Assembly: GCF_040276065.1 (NCBI RefSeq)
Contig: NZ_JBELOI010000007.1
Coordinates: forward strand, 62,001-126,000
Source of the DNA: Castellaniella sp040276065
GTDB taxonomy: Bacteria > Pseudomonadota > Gammaproteobacteria > Burkholderiales > Burkholderiaceae_B
Direction: 5' to 3'
Length of the DNA stretch: 64,000 bases
This document shows, in pieces, positions 21,797-30,475 of the stretch. The notes below the pieces were generated by a model. It was not told where the DNA came from. It searched no databases and worked only from the letters and a program-made list of their open reading frames with translations. Positions within the stretch are counted from its first letter, which is position 1. The number at the start of each line of letters is the position of its first letter. The translations under genes were made by a program, and so were the position numbers.

Positions 21797-23296
21797 TCAG
21801 CCCGCGTAGTCCGTCATGCCGGGTCCGGCGTCCTCCAGGGGGTACAGCGGTCGCGCCCGGCGCTTGAACGGGAACAACGACCAGTCCGAGCTGGTGGCAC
21901 CAGGGCTGTCGCATTCGACCAGCCCGGCCGAGATCGGCACGAACACCGGGCGGCAATACATGCGGGATTTCAACAGTAGAAAGCGCGCCTCGCGCGGATC
22001 CTGGCCCAGGCTCTCGAAGACCCCGAGATCCCAGGGCTCGTGCGTGCGCTCGGTCAGCACCAGGCGCGCGGCGCCGATGTCCAGCACGGCGCTGCGCCCC
22101 ATGCAGGCGCGCTGGCCGGTGTAGGTGGGCCCGGTGATGGTGTACCAGCCGTCGCTGAGCGCCAGCACGGTGCCCTGCAAGGCCATGGGCCGCGCTTGGC
22201 GGCCGATGCGCTCTAGAGACTGCTTGTTGCCGACCGGCAGGGCCACGGCGGCTCCCACCCCGGCCTGGTGCAGGGCGTCGACCGCCCGAGGGTCGCAGTA
22301 CAGCCCCGCCAGAATGCCTTCGAGGCCCAGATCCAGGGCGGCCGAGAGCACATCCATGGTGTCGCACGTCCCGCCGGACATGCAGTTGTCGCCGTGGTCC
22401 AGCAGCATCACCGGCCGGGTGGCGGCGCGCGCCATGTCCTGCGCGCGCGCCAGGGATTCGGCGAGCGGCTCGCGGTCATAGCAAAACCCCGCCCGCTTGC
22501 CCCAGATGCCCTCGGCCAGCGCGTCCGCCGCCCGTTGTGCCGCGTTGCGATCGCCGTCGGCGACGGTCACCACGCTCAAGCACGGGAAGGCGATGTCGGC
22601 CAGGCCGAACCCGGGCAGCACCGAGGCGGCCAGCAGGCCGCTGGACTCGGCCGCGCGGGCCGCCTCGACCGCCGCGCGCATGGCCGGCGTATCGGTGGCG
22701 CTGCGCAGCGTATGGCTGACCAGCGGCAGCCGGCGCCAGGCGACGACCGGCCGCGAGTTGCCGGCGAGCATGTCGAACAACAGGCGTCCGGCATGCGCGC
22801 CCGTCTCGTACATGTCGATGTGCGGATAGGTCTTGAAACTGACGATTACATCGGCGTGATCGATCATTTTCTGCGTGACGTTGCCGTGCAGGTCCAGCGC
22901 CACCGCGATGGGCACGCCGGGCAGGCGCGCGCGCAGGCGTTCCAGCAAATCGCCTTCGCCGTCGTCGGTGGTCTCGGCCACCATGGCGCCGTGCAGGTCC
23001 AGCAGCAGCGCGTCGCATCCGGGGGCCGCATCGACGATGGTGTCGCAGATGTGCCGATAGGCCTCGCCGTCGACGGGGCCGCTGGGATAGGCCGAGGCAT
23101 CGATGGGCGTGACCATGTCCGCCCCGTGTTGCTGCGCCAGGTCGATGAAGGCCGCCATCGCGGTGCGCTTGCCCAGATTGGCTGCCAGGGCGTCGGCGCC
23201 ATATACCGGCCCCTGTGGGCCGAAAGCGGACAGAGGCGTGGCGACGGGCGAGAACGTATTGGTTTCATGATTCGTGCGGGCGATCAGAACTTTCAT
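21797..23296 (-). CDS. M81 family metallopeptidase (MlrC-like)
   Basis: A 499-aa member of the MlrC/DUF1485 family, named after the metallopeptidase of the microcystin degradation pathway. Family marks are the start RTNHETNTFSP, DLHGAMV, DLHGNVTQKM and a conserved HGDNCMSGGTCDT region. The start at 23296 has an AGGAG ribosome binding site and overlaps the M20 hydrolase stop by ATGA. It is the last gene of the liv-M20-M81 operon, so it probably processes the compound imported by the ABC transporter. Many family members in this kind of setting have no known substrate, and microcystin itself is unlikely. It ends 21 nt from the convergent esterase gene. Confidence 0.85.
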   Translation of the reverse strand: MKVLIARTNHETNTFSPVATPLSAFGPQGPVYGADALAANLGKRTAMAAFIDLAQQHGADMVTPIDASAYPSGPVDGEAYRHICDTIVDAAPGCDALLLDLHGAMVAETTDDGEGDLLERLRARLPGVPIAVALDLHGNVTQKMIDHADVIVSFKTYPHIDMYETGAHAGRLLFDMLAGNSRPVVAWRRLPLVSHTLRSATDTPAMRAAVEAARAAESSGLLAASVLPGFGLADIAFPCLSVVTVADGDRNAAQRAADALAEGIWGKRAGFCYDREPLAESLARAQDMARAATRPVMLLDHGDNCMSGGTCDTMDVLSAALDLGLEGILAGLYCDPRAVDALHQAGVGAAVALPVGNKQSLERIGRQARPMALQGTVLALSDGWYTITGPTYTGQRACMGRSAVLDIGAARLVLTERTHEPWDLGVFESLGQDPREARFLLLKSRMYCRPVFVPISAGLVECDSPGATSSDWSLFPFKRRARPLYPLEDAGPGMTDYAG

Positions 23297-24585
23297 GAGG
23301 CACTCCTGTCGATGGCGCCCACGCCCGCGATGCGCAGCATGGCGTGCAGCAGTACGTTACAGCCCGCCTCCAGATGGTCGGGCTGCGCGTCCTCCACCTC
23401 GTTGTGGCTGATGCCGTTCTTGCACGGCACGAAGATCATGGCGGAGGGCGCCACGCGAGCCAGATACACCGCGTCGTGGCCAGCGCCGCTGATGACCGGC
23501 ATGACGCTGTAGGACAGGCGCTCGGCGTATTCCCCGACCAGTCCGACCAGCTCGGGATCGAAGGCCTGCGGCGGGAAGTACACCACCGGTTCGAGGGACA
23601 CACTCAGGCCGCCACCCTCGCCGAGCTCGGAGCAGGCCTGCGCCAGGGCCTGATCCATGGCGTCCAGCACCTGGTCGTCGGCCGCGCGCAGGTCCACCGT
23701 CAGGCGTACGCGGCCAGGGATGACGTTGCGCGAATTCGGAAAGCTGTCGATCCATCCCACGGTGCCGCGGCCGTGCGGCGCGTGGCGCAGCGCGATGTCG
23801 TTGACCGACTGGATGAGCCGCGCGGCGGCCAGCAGGGCGTCCCGGCGCATTGCCATGGGCGTCGGGCCGGCATGGGCCTCTTGGCCCTGGATGATGACGT
23901 CGTACCAGCGCTGGCCCAGCGCGCCCTGCACGGCGCCGATCACCGTGTCGTGGGCCTCCAGTACCGGGCCCTGCTCGATGTGCGCCTCGAAGTAGGCGCG
24001 CACCGGCACCGGGCCGTCGGGCTGTCGGCCGGCATAGCCGATGCGATCCAAGGCCTCGGCCACCGATACACCCTCGCGGTCGCGCTGCGCCAAGGCGTGC
24101 TCGAGCGTGAAGGCGCCCGCAAAGACGCCGGACCCCATCATGACGGGCACGAAGCGCGAGCCTTCCTCGTTGGTCCAGGCCACGACTTCTAGGGGCGCCT
24201 CGGTCCGGATGCCGCGCTCGTTCAGGGTGCGCAGCACCTCGATGCCTGCCAGCACGCCGTAGTTGCCGTCGAACTTGCCGCCGGTGGGCTGGGTGTCGAT
24301 GTGGCTGCCCGCCATGACGGGGGGCAGATCGTCGCGCGTGCCGGCGCGGCGCATGAAAAGATTGCCGATGGCGTCGACCCGGACCGTGCAGCCCAGCTCT
24401 GTGGCCCACCGGCGCACCAGGTCGCGCCCCTGGCCGTCCAGGTCCGTCAGCGCCAGGCGGCAGACTCCGCCCTTCTCGGTGGCGCCGATCCGGGCGAGTT
24501 GCATCAGCGAGGCCCACAAACGGTCGCCGTCGATGCGCAACCCGGAAATGTCCGGTTCAGAGCGTTCATTCAGTCTTGCGGTCAT
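23293..24585 (-). CDS. M20 family Zn-dependent amidohydrolase (allantoate/N-carbamoyl-amino acid hydrolase type)
   Basis: A 430-aa di-zinc hydrolase of the AllC/HyuC group. Visible metal-ligand motifs are GSHIDTQPTGGKFDG, TNEEGSRF and EAHIEQGP, with the dimer-domain segment EAHAGPTPM and a late histidine in KNGISHNE. Enzymes of this group hydrolyse allantoate, ureidoglycolate or N-carbamoyl amino acids, and the exact substrate cannot be read from sequence. It overlaps livF upstream and the M81 gene downstream by ATGA, so uptake and hydrolysis are coupled. Confidence 0.88.
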   Translation of the reverse strand: MTARLNERSEPDISGLRIDGDRLWASLMQLARIGATEKGGVCRLALTDLDGQGRDLVRRWATELGCTVRVDAIGNLFMRRAGTRDDLPPVMAGSHIDTQPTGGKFDGNYGVLAGIEVLRTLNERGIRTEAPLEVVAWTNEEGSRFVPVMMGSGVFAGAFTLEHALAQRDREGVSVAEALDRIGYAGRQPDGPVPVRAYFEAHIEQGPVLEAHDTVIGAVQGALGQRWYDVIIQGQEAHAGPTPMAMRRDALLAAARLIQSVNDIALRHAPHGRGTVGWIDSFPNSRNVIPGRVRLTVDLRAADDQVLDAMDQALAQACSELGEGGGLSVSLEPVVYFPPQAFDPELVGLVGEYAERLSYSVMPVISGAGHDAVYLARVAPSAMIFVPCKNGISHNEVEDAQPDHLEAGCNVLLHAMLRIAGVGAIDRSAS

Positions 24586-25280
24586 ACATTGACTCCCAGA
24601 TAGCGGTCCTTGACCGCATGATCGGCCCGGAATTCATCGTTCGAGCCTGAGTAGACGATTTGCCCCTGTTCCAGGATGAAGTGGCGGTCGGCGAGCTGGG
24701 TGCAGACCTCGAGGTTCTGCTCGACCAGCAGGATCGAGACGCCCGATTGCCGGATCTGCTTGATCTGCGCCACGATCTCCTCGACGATGACCGGCGCCAG
24801 GCCCTCGACGGGTTCGTCGAGCATCAGCAGGCGCGGATGGTTCATCAGCGCGCGCCCGATCGCGAGCATTTGCTGCTCGCCGCCCGACAACTGGCCGCCG
24901 CCGTTGCCGCGGCGCTCTTTCAGGCGCGGAAAGATGCGATAGACGTCGTCCAACTGCCAGGGCGAGTCGCGCCGCAGGCCCAGATTGAGGTTTTCCTCGA
25001 CGGTCAGGAGCTTGAAGATGCCGCGGTTCTCGGGCACCAGGCAGATGCCGCGCCCCGCGACGCGGTGCGCGGGCAGGCCGGCGATCTCCTGGCCCTGGAA
25101 GACGATCGAGCCGGGGCGCGGCGCAATCAGGCCGGCGATGGTCTTGAGCGTGGTCGACTTGCCGGCGCCGTTGCGGCCCAGCAGCGTGGCCACGCCGCCT
25201 TCCGGGACGTCCAGCGACACGCCCTGCAGGATGTGGCTCTTGCCGTAATAGCTGTGAATTTCCTTGACGGACAGGGTCAT
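24582..25280 (-). CDS. livF: Branched-chain amino acid-type ABC transporter ATPase LivF
   Basis: One of two ATPases of a Liv/HAAT-type importer. The 232-aa protein has Walker A GRNGAGKST near residue 35, the signature LSGGEQQMLAIGRAL and Walker B LLMLDEPVEGLAP, all typical of LivF. It follows livG directly (overlap at 25277-25280) and overlaps the amidohydrolase by ATGA. The substrate is unlikely to be just leucine or isoleucine, given the two hydrolases in the same operon. Confidence 0.93.
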   Translation of the reverse strand: MTLSVKEIHSYYGKSHILQGVSLDVPEGGVATLLGRNGAGKSTTLKTIAGLIAPRPGSIVFQGQEIAGLPAHRVAGRGICLVPENRGIFKLLTVEENLNLGLRRDSPWQLDDVYRIFPRLKERRGNGGGQLSGGEQQMLAIGRALMNHPRLLMLDEPVEGLAPVIVEEIVAQIKQIRQSGVSILLVEQNLEVCTQLADRHFILEQGQIVYSGSNDEFRADHAVKDRYLGVNV

Positions 25281-26056
25281 GCCGCGCCTCCGGTGATCAT
25301 ATTGCCCAAGTAGGCGCTGCGCACGCGCGCGTCATTGCGGATCTCGTCGGGCTTGCCCTCGACCAGCACCTGGCCTTGCTGCATGACGGTGATGGTGTCC
25401 GAGATGTCCATGACGATGCCCATGTTGTGCTCGATCAGCACGACCGTGTGATCGCCGCGCAGCCCGTAGATCAGTGCCTTCATGGCGTCGATGTCGTCGA
25501 CGCCCATGCCCGAGGTGGGCTCGTCCAGAAAGATCGCCTTGGGCCGCGCGGCCAGGGCCATGCCGACCTCGAGGCGGCGCTGCTGGCCGTGCGATAGCGT
25601 GCCCGCGGCAAGATGGTCCACGCGGCCCAGGCCCATGCGCTCGAGGATCTCGTCGATCGCCTCGCGGCGCGCGCGCGCGCCGGTCGGCGGCCACCAGCCG
25701 TCCGCGGCCCCGAGCCGGTGCACGCCCTGCGCGGCCAGTCGCAGGTTCTCGCGTACGTCCAGCGAGGGAAAGAGGCTGGTCACCTGAAAAGAACGTGCAA
25801 TGCCGTGGCGCACGCGCTGGTGGTCGGCCAGCGCGGTGACGTCCACCCCGTCGAACTCGATGGTGCCGGTGGTGGCCGGCAAGGTGCCGGTCAAGGTATG
25901 GAACAGCGTGGTCTTGCCCGCACCGTTGGGGCCGATGACCGAGTGGATGGTGTTGCGCGCCACCAACAGGTTCACGTCCTGCACGGCGGTGAACTTGCCA
26001 AAGCGCTTGGTGACGCCGCGCGCGCGCAGAATTGGATGAGCGGATGGGGCGGTCAT
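25277..26056 (-). CDS. livG: Branched-chain amino acid-type ABC transporter ATPase LivG
   Basis: Second ATPase of the Liv-type importer, 259 aa. It has Walker A GPNGAGKTTLFHTLTG near residue 40, the signature LSHGQQRRLEVG (LivG-type SHGQ, not SGGQ) and Walker B AIFLDEPTSGMG. The start at 26056 overlaps the livM stop by ATGA. An open frame continues upstream to 26572 but is antisense-like shadow within livM. Confidence 0.93.
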   Translation of the reverse strand: MTAPSAHPILRARGVTKRFGKFTAVQDVNLLVARNTIHSVIGPNGAGKTTLFHTLTGTLPATTGTIEFDGVDVTALADHQRVRHGIARSFQVTSLFPSLDVRENLRLAAQGVHRLGAADGWWPPTGARARREAIDEILERMGLGRVDHLAAGTLSHGQQRRLEVGMALAARPKAIFLDEPTSGMGVDDIDAMKALIYGLRGDHTVVLIEHNMGIVMDISDTITVMQQGQVLVEGKPDEIRNDARVRSAYLGNMITGGAA

Positions 26057-27048
26057 GGGAGCTGCTCCGGTTGGGTGGCGTCGGGCGCGGCGCGGCGGCG
26101 TTTGCGCAGCAGGTGCCAGAGGCTTTCGAGCACGCCCCACAGGCCGCGCTGCATGTACAGGCTGACGAGCATGAGCAGCACGCCCAGCAACAGCAGCCAG
26201 CGCGGCCAGACGAACGAGAGCCAGTCCGCCGACAGCACATAAAAGCCCGCGCCCAGCAGCGAGGCGAACAGATTGGATGTGCCGCCGATGATGGTCATCA
26301 CCAGGATCATTTCGCTGCTGTGGTATTCGATGCTCGAGAGCGGCGCGATGCCGGCCATCATGGCCAGCAGGCCGCCGGCCAGCGCGGTGACGCCGCCCGA
26401 GAGCGCGAAGACCGCCAGCTTCAGGCCGTGCACGTCGTAGCCGACGGCGGCCGCGCGCGTCTCGTTGTCGCGGATGGCGAGCAGGGTGCGGCCGAACACC
26501 GAGGCGGTGATCCGTTGCAGCAGCCAGAACGCCAGCAGGAAGCACAGCGCCACAAAGCGATAGAACTGCCATGGGGAATCGAGTGACAGGAGCTCCACCC
26601 CCAGGATCGACAGCGGTGGGCGCGGCACGCCCAACAGGCCGTTGTCGCCGCCCGTCAGGTCGGTCATGGTGTAGGCCAGGAAGTAGAACATCTGTGCCAT
26701 CGCCAGGGTCAGCAGCGCGAAATACACATTGCGCTGCCGGATGGCGAGCCAGCCCACGAAGACCGCGCTGACCACGCCGGCCAGTATGGTCAGGGGCAGC
26801 GTCAGGGCCAGCGGCAGGTCCAACCGCACCAGCAGGATCCCCAAGGTGTAGCTGCCCACGCCAAAGAATATCCCCTGGCCGAACGAGAGCAGGCCCGTGA
26901 AGCCCAGCAGCAGATTGCAGCCCAGCACGGCCAGCGCATAGATCAGCACTTCTGAGGCCAGCGAACCCGATTCGATGAACACGGGCATGAGCAGCACGAC
27001 GGCCAGGGCCATCAACAATTGATGATTGTCCTTGATCGCTTGCATCAT
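26053..27048 (-). CDS. livM: Branched-chain amino acid-type ABC permease LivM
   Basis: Inner-membrane permease of the Liv-type importer, 331 aa, with about nine hydrophobic segments. It carries the family motif GFTGLLSFGQGIFFG near residue 50 and the cytoplasmic loop RDNETRAAAVGYDV. The start at 27048 is the first of two adjacent ATGs and overlaps the livH stop by ATGA. A longer frame to 27132 overlaps livH coding sequence and is not used. Confidence 0.92.
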   Translation of the reverse strand: MMQAIKDNHQLLMALAVVLLMPVFIESGSLASEVLIYALAVLGCNLLLGFTGLLSFGQGIFFGVGSYTLGILLVRLDLPLALTLPLTILAGVVSAVFVGWLAIRQRNVYFALLTLAMAQMFYFLAYTMTDLTGGDNGLLGVPRPPLSILGVELLSLDSPWQFYRFVALCFLLAFWLLQRITASVFGRTLLAIRDNETRAAAVGYDVHGLKLAVFALSGGVTALAGGLLAMMAGIAPLSSIEYHSSEMILVMTIIGGTSNLFASLLGAGFYVLSADWLSFVWPRWLLLLGVLLMLVSLYMQRGLWGVLESLWHLLRKRRRAAPDATQPEQLP

Positions 27049-27902
27049 CCTCTCCCGAGCAGTCCGTGCGGACGCAGCAGCAGCACCGCGCCCATGGCCA
27101 CGTAGATCATGAGCTGTGCGCCCTGGGGCCACAGCGTGCTCATCAGGCTTTGCACGATACCGATCAGCAGGCCGCCCACCAGCGCGCCCGAGAACCTACC
27201 CATGCCGCCGACGACCACGACCACAAAGGCGATGGCCAGGGCCTCCAGGCCCATGAACGGCTCGGCGCCGCGGATAGGCGCAGCCAGCACACCGGCCAGC
27301 GCGGCGGTGGCGACCCCCAAGCCGAAGGTCAGGCTGAAGATCTGCGTCACGTTGATGCCCAGCAGCGATACCATGTCGGTGGACTCGCTGCCGGCGCGCA
27401 CGGCGCTGCCCAGCCGGGTGCCCTCCAGCAGCCACCACAGCGCGGCGGCGAACACGGCGGTGAACAGGATCACGAACAGCCGGTACTTGGGATAGATGAA
27501 GCTGCCCCACATGACCACGCCCTTGAGCATGTCGGGCGGCGCCACGTTCTCGCCGATCGGACCCCAGACCATGATGACGCCTTCCTGGATGATCAGGGCC
27601 AGCCCGACGGTGAGGAGGATGTGGAATTCATGCGCCTTGTCGTAGACATGGCGCAGAACGACGCGCTCGAGGGTCCAGCCTACGAAGCCCACCAGAAAAG
27701 GCACGACGGCCAGCGCCACCCAGAAGTCCAGGCCCCATTCGACGGCCTGGTAGCAGAAATAGGCGCCCAGCAGGTAGAACGCACCGTGGGCGAAGTTGAC
27801 GAATCGCAGCAGGCCAAAGATGATCGACATCCCCACCGCCAGTAGGAAGTAGAGCATGCCGATGCCGATGCCGTTGACGACTTGCAGCAGATAAACGTTC
27901 AT
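27045..27902 (-). CDS. livH: Branched-chain amino acid-type ABC permease LivH
   Basis: Second permease of the Liv-type importer, 285 aa. It starts with a family-typical segment (LLQVVNGIGIGMLYFLLAVG) and has FGLLRFVNFAHGAFY near residue 35 and a GGMGRFSGALVGGLLIG stretch near the C-terminus. The start at 27902 gives the normal LivH length. The 126-bp gap to the binding-protein gene contains a GC-rich inverted repeat (arms 27970-27976 and 27996-28002) without a T-run. It may set the ratio of binding protein to permease. Confidence 0.92.
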   Translation of the reverse strand: MNVYLLQVVNGIGIGMLYFLLAVGMSIIFGLLRFVNFAHGAFYLLGAYFCYQAVEWGLDFWVALAVVPFLVGFVGWTLERVVLRHVYDKAHEFHILLTVGLALIIQEGVIMVWGPIGENVAPPDMLKGVVMWGSFIYPKYRLFVILFTAVFAAALWWLLEGTRLGSAVRAGSESTDMVSLLGINVTQIFSLTFGLGVATAALAGVLAAPIRGAEPFMGLEALAIAFVVVVVGGMGRFSGALVGGLLIGIVQSLMSTLWPQGAQLMIYVAMGAVLLLRPHGLLGRG

Positions 27903-28028
27903 GAAGGCCTTTGTCGAACGGGATGCGGGAGGTGGTCCGGGCCGCGGCCCCGTCATCCGGTTGAGGTCGGCCCGCCAGCGTCCGAGTCCGGGGCCGGCGG
28001 GCGGGTTTGAGCCTGGTGTGCGGTCCGA

Positions 28029-29228
28029 CTAGAGCTTGCAGCCCGCCTGTTCCGGCGACAGGAAGGACTGGCCGCTGCTGATGATGTCGGCGTAGTCGTC
28101 CTTGTCCTTCATGGCGGACTTGGCCTTGGCCTTGAGCAGGTAATAGTTCTTCAATACCTGGTGGTCCGCGGCGCGGATGGTCTCGGGGCCGGTCAGACCG
28201 TCGTACTGCATGCCTTCCATGGCCTTGATGACCTGTGCGGGCTCCGCGCTGCCCGCCTTGGCGATGGCGTCCAGCATGATCCGGGTGCAGGTATACGAGC
28301 CCGCCAGGCTGTAGTTGGGGTTGTACTTAAGCTTGTCCTGGCACAGCTTGACCAGCGCGTGATTGGCGGCGCTGTCGATGCCGTGCCAATATTGGGCGCC
28401 GAAGTAGACCCCCTCGCAGGTGTCGGCGCCCAGCCCCTCGAACTGCTCCAGCCCCGACGCCCAGGCCACCAGGATGACAGTGTTCTGCTTCATGCCGAAG
28501 CTGACCGCCTGGCGCAGCGTGTCGGAGGATTGCGAGCCGAAATTCAAGAGCAGCAGCACGTCGGGCTTGGCGGCCATGGCGTTGGTCAGGTAGCCGCTGA
28601 ATTCCTTTTCCGTCAGGGAGTGGTAGCTGTTGCCGACGTGCTCGAGACCCTTTTCCTTGAAGATCGTTTTGGCGGCATCCAGCAGCCCATCGCCAAAGAC
28701 ATACTGCGGCGTGATGGTGTACCAGCGCTTGGCATTGGGATAGAGGTCGATCAGCGGACGCACCGTCTGGTTGATGGCGCCGAAGGTGGGGACCGACCAG
28801 CGGAACGTGGCGCGGTTGCAGTCCTTGCCGGTGATTTCGTCGGCACCCGCGGTGGTGATGAACACACCGCCCAGGCGCTCGATCTCTTTGCCCATGGCCA
28901 GCGATTCGGACGACAGGATGCCGCCCGCGAAGAACCGGGCATTGCGCTGCTGGACCGCCTCTTGCACCTTGCGCACGGCGGTGGCGGGCTTGCCCTCGGT
29001 GTCCAGTGCGGTATAGGCCAGGGGCTTGCCCAGGACCTTGCCGTATTCCTCCAGCGCTACCTTCATGCCGATGTCGGCGAACTTGCCGTTGGCGGCGAAC
29101 GCGCCTGAAATCGGGACTGGACAGCCGAACTGGATGGCGTCGGACTGGGCCATGGCGGCGCGCGCCGAAAGCAGGGATCCCGGAAGGGTGCTCAGCGCTG
29201 TCAATTTGAGTATGTCGCGGCGATTCAC
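28029..29228 (-). CDS. Liv-type periplasmic substrate-binding protein
   Basis: A 399-aa extracellular ligand-binding receptor of the LivJ/AmiC type, first gene of the leftward operon. The N-terminus NRRDILKLTALS resembles a twin-arginine signal, followed by a hydrophobic stretch and a probable cleavage after AMAQ. The mature part begins with the family segment IQFGCPVPISGAFAANG. An AGGAGA ribosome binding site precedes the ATG at 29228. AmiC-like binding proteins bind amides or amino acids. With the M20 and M81 enzymes downstream, an amide or ureido compound is the best guess. Confidence 0.9.
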   Translation of the reverse strand: MNRRDILKLTALSTLPGSLLSARAAMAQSDAIQFGCPVPISGAFAANGKFADIGMKVALEEYGKVLGKPLAYTALDTEGKPATAVRKVQEAVQQRNARFFAGGILSSESLAMGKEIERLGGVFITTAGADEITGKDCNRATFRWSVPTFGAINQTVRPLIDLYPNAKRWYTITPQYVFGDGLLDAAKTIFKEKGLEHVGNSYHSLTEKEFSGYLTNAMAAKPDVLLLLNFGSQSSDTLRQAVSFGMKQNTVILVAWASGLEQFEGLGADTCEGVYFGAQYWHGIDSAANHALVKLCQDKLKYNPNYSLAGSYTCTRIMLDAIAKAGSAEPAQVIKAMEGMQYDGLTGPETIRAADHQVLKNYYLLKAKAKSAMKDKDDYADIISSGQSFLSPEQAGCKL

Positions 29229-29316
29229 GTGGTGTCTCCTGGCCGCCGGGGGCGGCGTGTTGATAGGTGGGGGCCTTTGCCTTGAAGATCCGGTCTGCGC
29301 CGGTGCCCTTGTAGAT

Positions 29317-29344
29317 AATCCTATTTATCATGATAAATAGGATT
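29317..29344. promoter_or_regulatory. Perfect 28-bp palindrome, probable GntR operator
   Basis: AATCCTATTTATCA is followed immediately by its exact reverse complement, giving a gapless 14+14 palindrome between the divergent binding-protein operon and the GntR regulator. A TATAAT box at 29350-29355 directly follows on the plus strand, so the palindrome covers the -35 region of the regulator promoter. It is 89 bp upstream of the binding-protein ATG. It has no T-run and divergent genes on both sides, so it is not a terminator. Control of both directions by the adjacent GntR protein is inferred. Confidence 0.75.
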
Positions 29345-29448
29345 GTGGGTATAATGAATTTTCGGGATTTTCGTGTCAAGCGGATTCGACTCAGGTGAAA
29401 CCCGAAGACGCCTTTCGCCGCCGATGTGCGGGACGGGATGGACGTTGG

Positions 29449-30327
29449 ATGGGGTCGATCAGGAGCAAAGAATTGTTGAACGTTACACGAGGCAAGTCGC
29501 GGGCCGCGGTGCGCAGCTCGGCGCAGCCCAAGCGCAGCGATCTGGTCGCTGAGGAAATCAAGCGCCTCATGACGGCGAAAAACCTGCTGCCCGGTGATCG
29601 CCTGCCGCGTGAAACCGAGCTGCAAGAGATGTTCAACGTCAGCAAGAGCACGGTGCGCGAGGCCTTGAAGTCCCTGGAGGTCCAGGGCCTGATTCGAGTG
29701 ACCACCGGGCCCAGCGGCGGCGGCATGGCGGTCGAGGTGCCGCTGGACCGCGCATTCCAGCTCATGCAGAACTACTTGTTCTTCAAGGAAGTCTCGATCG
29801 ACGACATCTATCAGGCGCGCAAGCTGCTCGAGCCCGAACTCGCCGCCAGCGCCGTGCCGCACCTGACCGAGGCGCAATTCGATGCGCTCGAGCGCAACAT
29901 CGACGAATGCGATCCCCTGCGCGATCCCGAGGCCGATCAGTTCTCGCAACGCCAAGAGGACATGACCTTTCACGACATTCTGGCGGCGGCCAGCCCGAAC
30001 CCGTTCCTGCGGTTCGTGTGCGAGATGATCAATCAGATGCTGCGCCAGTTGACGGTCTACGACAACCAGATGCCGATGCGCGAACAACAGCATTTCGGCG
30101 CCAACAACGTCGAGTTCCACCGGCGGCTGGTGGCTGCCGCGCGCGCACGCGATCCCGATACGGTGCGCACCCTCATGCGCGAGCACATGCAGGATGCCCA
30201 GGTCTCGGTGCGGCGCCTGCACGGCCGGCTGCATGGGCGCCTGATCCTCGATTCCGAGATGTCGCGCCGCGCGGTGGCCGCGCGCGCCCGCCGGCTGGCG
30301 CGCCGGGCTGGCCGGGACGACGGGTAG
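29449..30327 (+). CDS. FadR-subfamily GntR transcriptional regulator
   Basis: A 292-aa regulator with an N-terminal winged helix-turn-helix (LPRETELQEMFNVSKSTVREAL, near residues 50-72) and a C-terminal FCD ligand domain (QARKLLEPELAAS; FHDILAAASPN; FHRRLVAAA). The FCD histidines are the usual metal/effector site. It is divergent from the liv-amidohydrolase operon across a perfect palindrome, so it probably represses that operon until the substrate is present. The start is uncertain: ATG at 29449 is used, and GTG at 29395 would add 18 residues with no clear ribosome binding site. Confidence 0.88.
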   Translation: MGSIRSKELLNVTRGKSRAAVRSSAQPKRSDLVAEEIKRLMTAKNLLPGDRLPRETELQEMFNVSKSTVREALKSLEVQGLIRVTTGPSGGGMAVEVPLDRAFQLMQNYLFFKEVSIDDIYQARKLLEPELAASAVPHLTEAQFDALERNIDECDPLRDPEADQFSQRQEDMTFHDILAAASPNPFLRFVCEMINQMLRQLTVYDNQMPMREQQHFGANNVEFHRRLVAAARARDPDTVRTLMREHMQDAQVSVRRLHGRLHGRLILDSEMSRRAVAARARRLARRAGRDDG

Positions 30328-30398
30328 CCCGGCGGCGGGCGCTGGTCCTGCGCGCTCCGTGGTTCATGGGTAATTTCAATAATAAATGATATCAATTT

Positions 30399-30417
30399 GA
30401 TTGTGATAATCATTATC
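30399..30417. promoter_or_regulatory. Fur box upstream of catecholate receptor
   Basis: GATTGTGATAATCATTATC matches 17 of 19 positions of the Fur consensus, including the perfect core GATAATCATTATC at 30405-30417. It lies 58 bp upstream of the receptor ATG in an AT-rich promoter region. Iron repression of the receptor is the clear prediction. Confidence 0.88.
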
Positions 30418-30475
30418 GTTTATATTTTCGAGGATTCATATCGACCCATCGCCACTCGCATCGCAAGGAACCCGC

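Noticed and set aside
29317..29344. Palindrome read as a bidirectional terminator
   Set aside because: Genes on both sides are divergent, there is no loop and no T-run, and a TATAAT box follows, so an operator is more likely.
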